Positions 58,626 to 64,000 of a DNA stretch of 64,000 bases are shown piece by piece. This stretch comes from Lunularia cruciata (Eukaryota; Streptophyta; Marchantiopsida; Lunulariales; Lunulariaceae), in the NCBI GenBank assembly GCA_948567375.1, contig OX419755.1, positions 68,948,944 to 69,012,943 of the forward strand, in the 5' to 3' direction. Position numbers and translations under genes: made by a program. Below the pieces are notes generated by a model. It was not told the origin of the DNA. It saw nothing but the letters and a program-made list of their open reading frames with translations, and did not search any database. Every line of letters begins with the position of its first letter. The first letter of the stretch is position 1.

Positions 58626-60904
58626 AACAGAAAGGTCCAAACTTTTGGGACACCACCAAGTTTTGGTTATTTGGGAATGGTGCGAAATGTGGAAAATTAT
58701 TTGGTCAGCCAACGAAAGTGGTTATTGCGTTTGTCTTTTATACCGATTATCGGTTTAGGGTAAGTCTGATACATCAATAGAAACAGAAAGTGGAGCTGCA
58801 TATTGCGTTTCAAGGCCATGATTCATGGCCTTGAAACTCCTCATCTAGATCAATCTTCAAACTGGCAAAGAGAAATTAACATTGAAATAAGGCAATAGGA
58901 TCAATGACACTAATATATTTTTATATTAATCTCTTTAATCTATAGATCAGTGTTTTTCTTTTTAATTCTCAAAGTCAATCTACGAAGGAGAACTTTGTGC
59001 ATGTGTCATTAGATGAACCTCATCGTAATATTACATAGTTTTCAAACTTGACTAAACATCTCTAAATAAATAAACATTACCCGTTTTGATAAATTTGCGA
59101 CACTTAACATTTATCTGGTAATTACTTCTAATTGGTTCAAAATAGTTCGTTAATCTCTTGATTGCTTTATTAATAATTAAAATAATTAATCTCCTACCGC
59201 ATGTTATGTTTCTTACTTTCTTACATCTGCTTCCGTATTAGTTAAAAACATAATATATACATCGAGGGACTTTGGGCCAAAGATCGAGAGAGCAGACTAG
59301 GATCAGACTTGTTTGGAATAAAAGGAATCTATTAGAATCAAATCAAGGAAGTCGCTATACTGGGATCAGACCTCCTTGGATTAAGAGAGTTTACTGATAT
59401 GAAATTAAGGAAGTCGATTAAGATCAGCCGCCTCTCACGGGAGTCGAGGTCAATTAAGAATCTTAATCTCGATCTTAATTTAAGATCACTCTTTCAAAGG
59501 AGTCGATTGATTGGGGTGGTTCAGATCAGGAAAGTCGTTTAGAGTGAGAGGTTTCGAATTGGAATTATAGGAGTGGAGTAGAATTGCGGATTTTGGTTTG
59601 GAATGAAAATTGTTGCATCTGTCTGTATACATATGAGACTTGAATGTTAGTATATATTAGGAGTTGTTCTTATATGTTGTATAATTACTTTCTAATATGT
59701 TTTTTGTTATTCTCAATTATTATCATGTAAGCTGAATCATCGCATTTTGAATAGTCAATGGTGCTTAATCAAAATAAAAATATATTTATTGAATCAAAAT
59801 GAGCTATGATTTTTCCTTGAAATATAACTTCACATGTATTTAAAAAGGTGAATTATGATTATTATTCAATGTGCTTAATAAAATCAAATATTTTTCTTCT
59901 TAGACCTTGTTTATCAAATTAACAATAAGCTTATATTTGACTGTAAAAAATATCGAAAGACAAATCTTATGCATTTTCATAACCTATTTTTGTTACCTAT
60001 TTTTTATTACTAAACATAATAGATTTTATTATATTATATTTAATGGTGATACCATGAATTACAGTAAAAATCAAGATTTTCAAGGACTAGCATTCTACAA
60101 CAGAATTAAATGGGGAGAACCTTGAAGATTTTAGAGCTAAATCCACGTAAAGGAAGATAGTTTATGATAAGAATGAAGAATAAATTTTTTTTATAATATA
60201 TGAACATTAAATTTGGTATGAGTATGTTAAATTATAAATTTTTTACATTTATTTATTGGTGTTAAAATTGTCATTTTTATGATTATTTAGAAGATACAAT
60301 AATATGAGTTTTTCTTTAGTAAGAGGGTCAAAATAAGATTTACTCATTTTGAGTCTGATTTATTTTTTCTGTTTCTTTTTTCCTTCTATTTATTAATAAA
60401 ATATTTGGATTTTTTATGTTCAAAGACCTGTATTATTTTTGTAATTATTTTTATCAATAAATATAGAAAAATAGATTATAAAAGTATTGATGTACAATAA
60501 ATATATTAAATATATTACACATATAGTATTATTTCTTTTAAAATAAGCATTAGATTAGATAGATAGATAAAAGGTGTTCACAAAAATCAAATGTGGATAA
60601 TATAAATATCTAGATATCCACAAATATTTTGACTTAACTAAAGATGATAATTTTGTCAAAATTTATCTCATTGAAAAAGGAGAAAAATTATGGTTTAAAA
60701 ATTATAAGCATTGAAATATGTGATGAATAACTAGAATTTTGATTGCTTAATTATGGTCATTTGTGGAAACTACACATTAAAGGATCAAATTTTAATATAT
60801 TATCTGATTCTTATTCAATTGATTAGAATCTTCTTATTTCCAAGATTTTATACTCTATGTGATATAAAATAAAATAAACAATTTTTTTTTAGCTAATCAC
60901 ATAA
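58626..60904. other. AT-rich intergenic DNA with GGAAGTCG-rich block
   Basis: 59270-59540 contains irregular repeats of GATCAGAC...GGATTAAG and AAGGAAGTCG, plus an inverted stretch around AATCTTAATCTCGATCTTAA (59459-59478). The remainder is very AT-rich; no gene recognised. Confidence 0.4.
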
Positions 60905-63692
60905 ATCTTGGAATGGCAATCATGTAGGATAACAAGAAGGATGAGAAGACCACACCAAGCCATTAAGGATAAACTCAAGAGGTAAAATGAGTGCTAAACA
61001 TAATTTTATCGATAAGATAGTATGAGAAATCTAGCCTATTGCACTTAAGATATCTTATGTAAATTTTATGGTCAACATACTATTGGAGTATCCAAAGAAG
61101 CATCCTCTAATGTAATTGCTCTCTTATGGATTACACCAACCAATGCTCTCTCTCTCTCTCTCATAAATGGACACACATTGTCTAAAGTATGCAACAAAGT
61201 AGGACGGTGAGAATAATACCCCTTGATGTCTACTATGATAGGCTCTTGTATACTCTTTTGAAAAATGTGTCAAATGCCATATACATTGCTCCAAATAACT
61301 CCAAAGCTAGAGGAAAAAAGTGAGGTCACATCCCTCTCTCCATATACTTCCAAAGTTAGAGAAACAAGGAGTTAATGTCCCTACATACTTTTATATCACC
61401 CCTCCAAAAAGATAAGTAATGACTCCCTCCAAAACTAAGTTACATGTGGGATCCACAACCACAATATTCATTATTATTACTTGATTATCTTGAACTAAAT
61501 ACAAGTGTACCATAACTTGTTGTCTACAATACATACCAATGCTACCTCCAAGTGAGATATCTACTCTCTTGTGTCATGGAAAATACTATATTCTGATGGG
61601 CACATTATAGGTAGCTACCCTTTGTCCTCCAAATGGATAACAAGTCATATGGATATCTTTTGCATCTATTATAGCACCATACTCATAAGTGAGTAATGAA
61701 GATGGAGATAGTTGAACCAAACCTAAGCAAAACCTTATTATTATAGAGAAAGTAGATGGTGTAAGTCAAAATGTCTTAATACTTGCAAGATCAAGCTAAG
61801 ATCCAATAGCATGCCTCCATGCTAGAGCAAGAGCAAATATATGCTTTAGTAGCACAAGGAATACACATGTTGAATATAATGCCTAATGTAATGTCTATAA
61901 AAGAAGAGTGCAAACCTTTGGTCCAATTACAAGGCAAAGAGGCAAAGGATAGAAGGTCATCTTTTGCTTGTATGTGACTCTTGTCTACCATATAGCACTT
62001 GGGGATAAAAAGATTCCACCTCTACCTTGATTAAAAACATCTCCAAGATTAGCCTATCAATAATCAAAAAATAAGAGAAAAATAAGGTACCAAGATAACT
62101 CAATTACATACTACAAGTGTTATCTTCTCTATCAATAATAGGCTTATCCCTCCATATGATTTTGGTAGAGATGTTTTTTCTATATGCCTAATCCCTTATC
62201 ACACACTCAAAGATCCATTGTCCAATAATATCACCAAAGACTCTTATGATCCTCTTTTCAAAAACCCTCAAACATGATAAAGAGATCTAAGAAGGAGAAA
62301 CTTTGCAAAGTAGGTAAGTTGGTTAACAAGCAATACTAGAAGAAAGTGTACCACCTATCACACATGGACCTCCTAGTAGAGGAGTCGGCCACATAAAAGA
62401 TATCTTCTACCAGGCTAATGTCTAAAAAGCATGTGATAAAATCATTTGATCCTATTGGCACTCCAAAAATACACAAGCTATCTATAGATGTTACACCACT
62501 CCTTTGGAAACTAAAGGTGAGGAAGGATAGCTAAAGAGGACATGTAAGCCGGCATGTCTCTCACTCAAGATGAACCTTTGATGGTTATTAAGGTAGTGCA
62601 CCATGGACTAAGAAGGCAAGGAACCTTAACTCCATCACACACCTCCAAGGCTAGAACTCCAAGGCACCTCCAAGACTCAAGACATTGCTCACTAGAGAAC
62701 TCAATGAAAGAAAGATAGTTGAAAATGAAAGGATGATTAGTACCTCCACCCCTAGCTTATATACTTATGAAAAATTTACAAACCAAAGTTACTAATTAAC
62801 GGAGTAACTCAAGTTACTAGGCTAAAAGTCAAATATAGTCAAAAGGACTAAAGGAATATCCAAGCACATAGGAATAATCCCATGGGTAGATGGTCTTATC
62901 CTCACCTACCACCTAAGTCAATGATTCTTTCACATAGGCTATCCTTGGACTATAAAAAATACGCACCAATGAGGCTTGTATGCCCAAGAGTTCTCAACTC
63001 TTTTCTCAAAGTCAAATAACTAAGAATAATACCAAGTCAATACACTAGAAGATAAAATAGTGATGCTCATTATTTTCACTTCTTTTAGGACAGGGTTATC
63101 TTTAACTTAGCTAAGACTAACTCTAGCTAATCATGACCAATGTAGAAGCTTAGCTAAACTCCATCTAGATGATATATCTCCACTACTTGCAATACCAAAC
63201 TTAATATCCCTATAAAACATACATGCATCAAGGGATGTTACAAACCATGCTCTATTCTTTGATACCTTGACTCTTAAACCTAGATGAAGCTACAAGTTGA
63301 AGCCTGGTAGTCAAGTGATCAAAGGCTTGCCTAGTGTGATCTACAAGGTACACAATGTGTGTTTACTAAAGAGAAAAGACACAACTTGGCATGGCCAAAG
63401 TAGTATATACAAGAGCTCAAAAGTGAGCTATGACAAATAAAGGTCACTCTTGAAGATCTTCCTATTGTATACCAACAATTAATTATAAGACAATGACTCC
63501 TTGTGAGAAAATTTGTTGGTGGTAAAGCAAAGAAGTAGAATTAAAAAAGAAAGGCATGAAAGGTATATCAATTGCCAAGGATCCACAAGCTCCCAGAGCT
63601 CCCTAGAAATAGATTCACATGAGATTCTACTACAAGTATTCTCAACATCCACCTATAGAGCAATCTAATCTAAGTGGATATTTAGGATGTCA
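60905..63692 (-). mobile_element. LINE copy F: minus strand, split by a solo LTR
   Basis: Reverse-complement alignment to copy B covers the 3' end (60930-61060, decayed hairpin), the endonuclease (61560-61700, with the GGACAAAGGGTAGC...CATGA region), the GG-L region (61890-61960), the RT palm (63250-63480) and upstream RT (63480-63690). Frames are heavily broken. The copy is interrupted between 62543 and 63242, where copy B is continuous. Repeat R begins at 63696, directly beyond the point where the alignment stops. Confidence 0.7.
62543..63242. repeat. Solo LTR, 700 bp, nested in LINE copy F
   Basis: Starts TGTAAGCC and ends GATGTTACA (TGTAA...TTACA). Flanking bases GGACA (left) and AACCA (right) both correspond to the single GGGACCA of the uninterrupted LINE copy B, consistent with a decayed 5-bp target-site duplication. 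No internal element sequence is present, so this is the product of LTR-LTR recombination. A TTATATACTT TATA-like string lies near 62757. Confidence 0.7.
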
Positions 63693-63695
63693 TGC

Positions 63696-64000
63696 AAATA
63701 TACATTGCTACACAACATACATTCTTGTCAACATTATACACTATAGAAACACACTTATATAAGAAGTCACACAAACTCTAAAGTGCCACAATAATCAGAT
63801 GATCAAATGATTAGAACTCAATACTCAATACTCTCTACCAATAATCATTGATTACACCATCAAGCCACACCTACTATAGCTCAAAGAATCCAAGTTGCAC
63901 TTGCAGTCCTTTGTCCACCAGAGCTAGGAGCTCAAAGGCTCAATATAGAACAAGTGAGCTCTTTGGAAGTACAATTTGAACTCTCCTTGGGAAGCCAAGA
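63696..64000 (+). repeat. Dispersed repeat R, copy 2
   Basis: Second long copy of the repeat at 40716-41020; continues to the window edge. See that entry for shared anchors. Confidence 0.65.

Noticed and set aside
61146-61165. CT microsatellite
   Set aside because: Simple repeat inside a decayed LINE; no further meaning seen.

Overview
This window is nuclear DNA from a land plant. Three intron-containing genes with GT/AG splice sites sit in a large, AT-rich, transposon-filled landscape with many broken elements. The UFD1-like gene has the plant-type layout (N-terminal coiled coil, UFD1 core, C-terminal zinc fingers), and the GT92 gene also resembles plant homologues. Decayed LINEs that carry a restriction-like endonuclease hint at an early-diverging lineage such as a bryophyte or lycophyte. 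That is inference only; the species cannot be fixed from sequence alone.

Layout. 1-1805: gag, leader and 5' LTR of a minus-strand Ty3 element, inserted into a minus-strand Ty1/copia element (1806-4480). 5520-5900: processed pseudogene of an RBP45/47-type RNA-binding protein. 8026-9499: element with 33-bp terminal inverted repeats. 9861-10019: a MITE. 11818-12720 and 15880-19200: plus-strand copies of a LINE with an N-terminal C2H2 finger, a reverse transcriptase and a C-terminal restriction-like endonuclease. Other pieces lie at 24461-24510, 28040-29690 (an older lineage), 31212-31350, 35684-35752, 58225-58625 (minus) and 60905-63692 (minus, split by a 700-bp solo LTR). 21127-23325: GT92 glycosyltransferase gene (minus). 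30497-30885: 99-bp minisatellite. 39686-40700: LTR, leader and gag of an old Ty3 copy. 41738-47377: near-complete Ty3 chromovirus (minus) with both LTRs. 50818-52870: two-exon gene of unknown function (plus). 53486-57128: UFD1-like gene (minus), convergent with it. The remaining intergenic DNA is AT-rich and mostly featureless.

The host genes do not form an obvious functional unit. The most striking non-genic signal is in the LTRs of the 41.7-47.4 kb Ty3 element. Tandem arrays of GAA/TTC pentamers matching the heat-shock element consensus sit directly upstream of a CTATAAATA TATA box on the coding strand, and a weaker version of the same layout occurs in the older relative at 39.7-40.0 kb. 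This suggests a heat-inducible retrotransposon family. The second notable signal is the LINE family, whose copies share a 3'-terminal hairpin that could be the RNA tag recognised by its reverse transcriptase.
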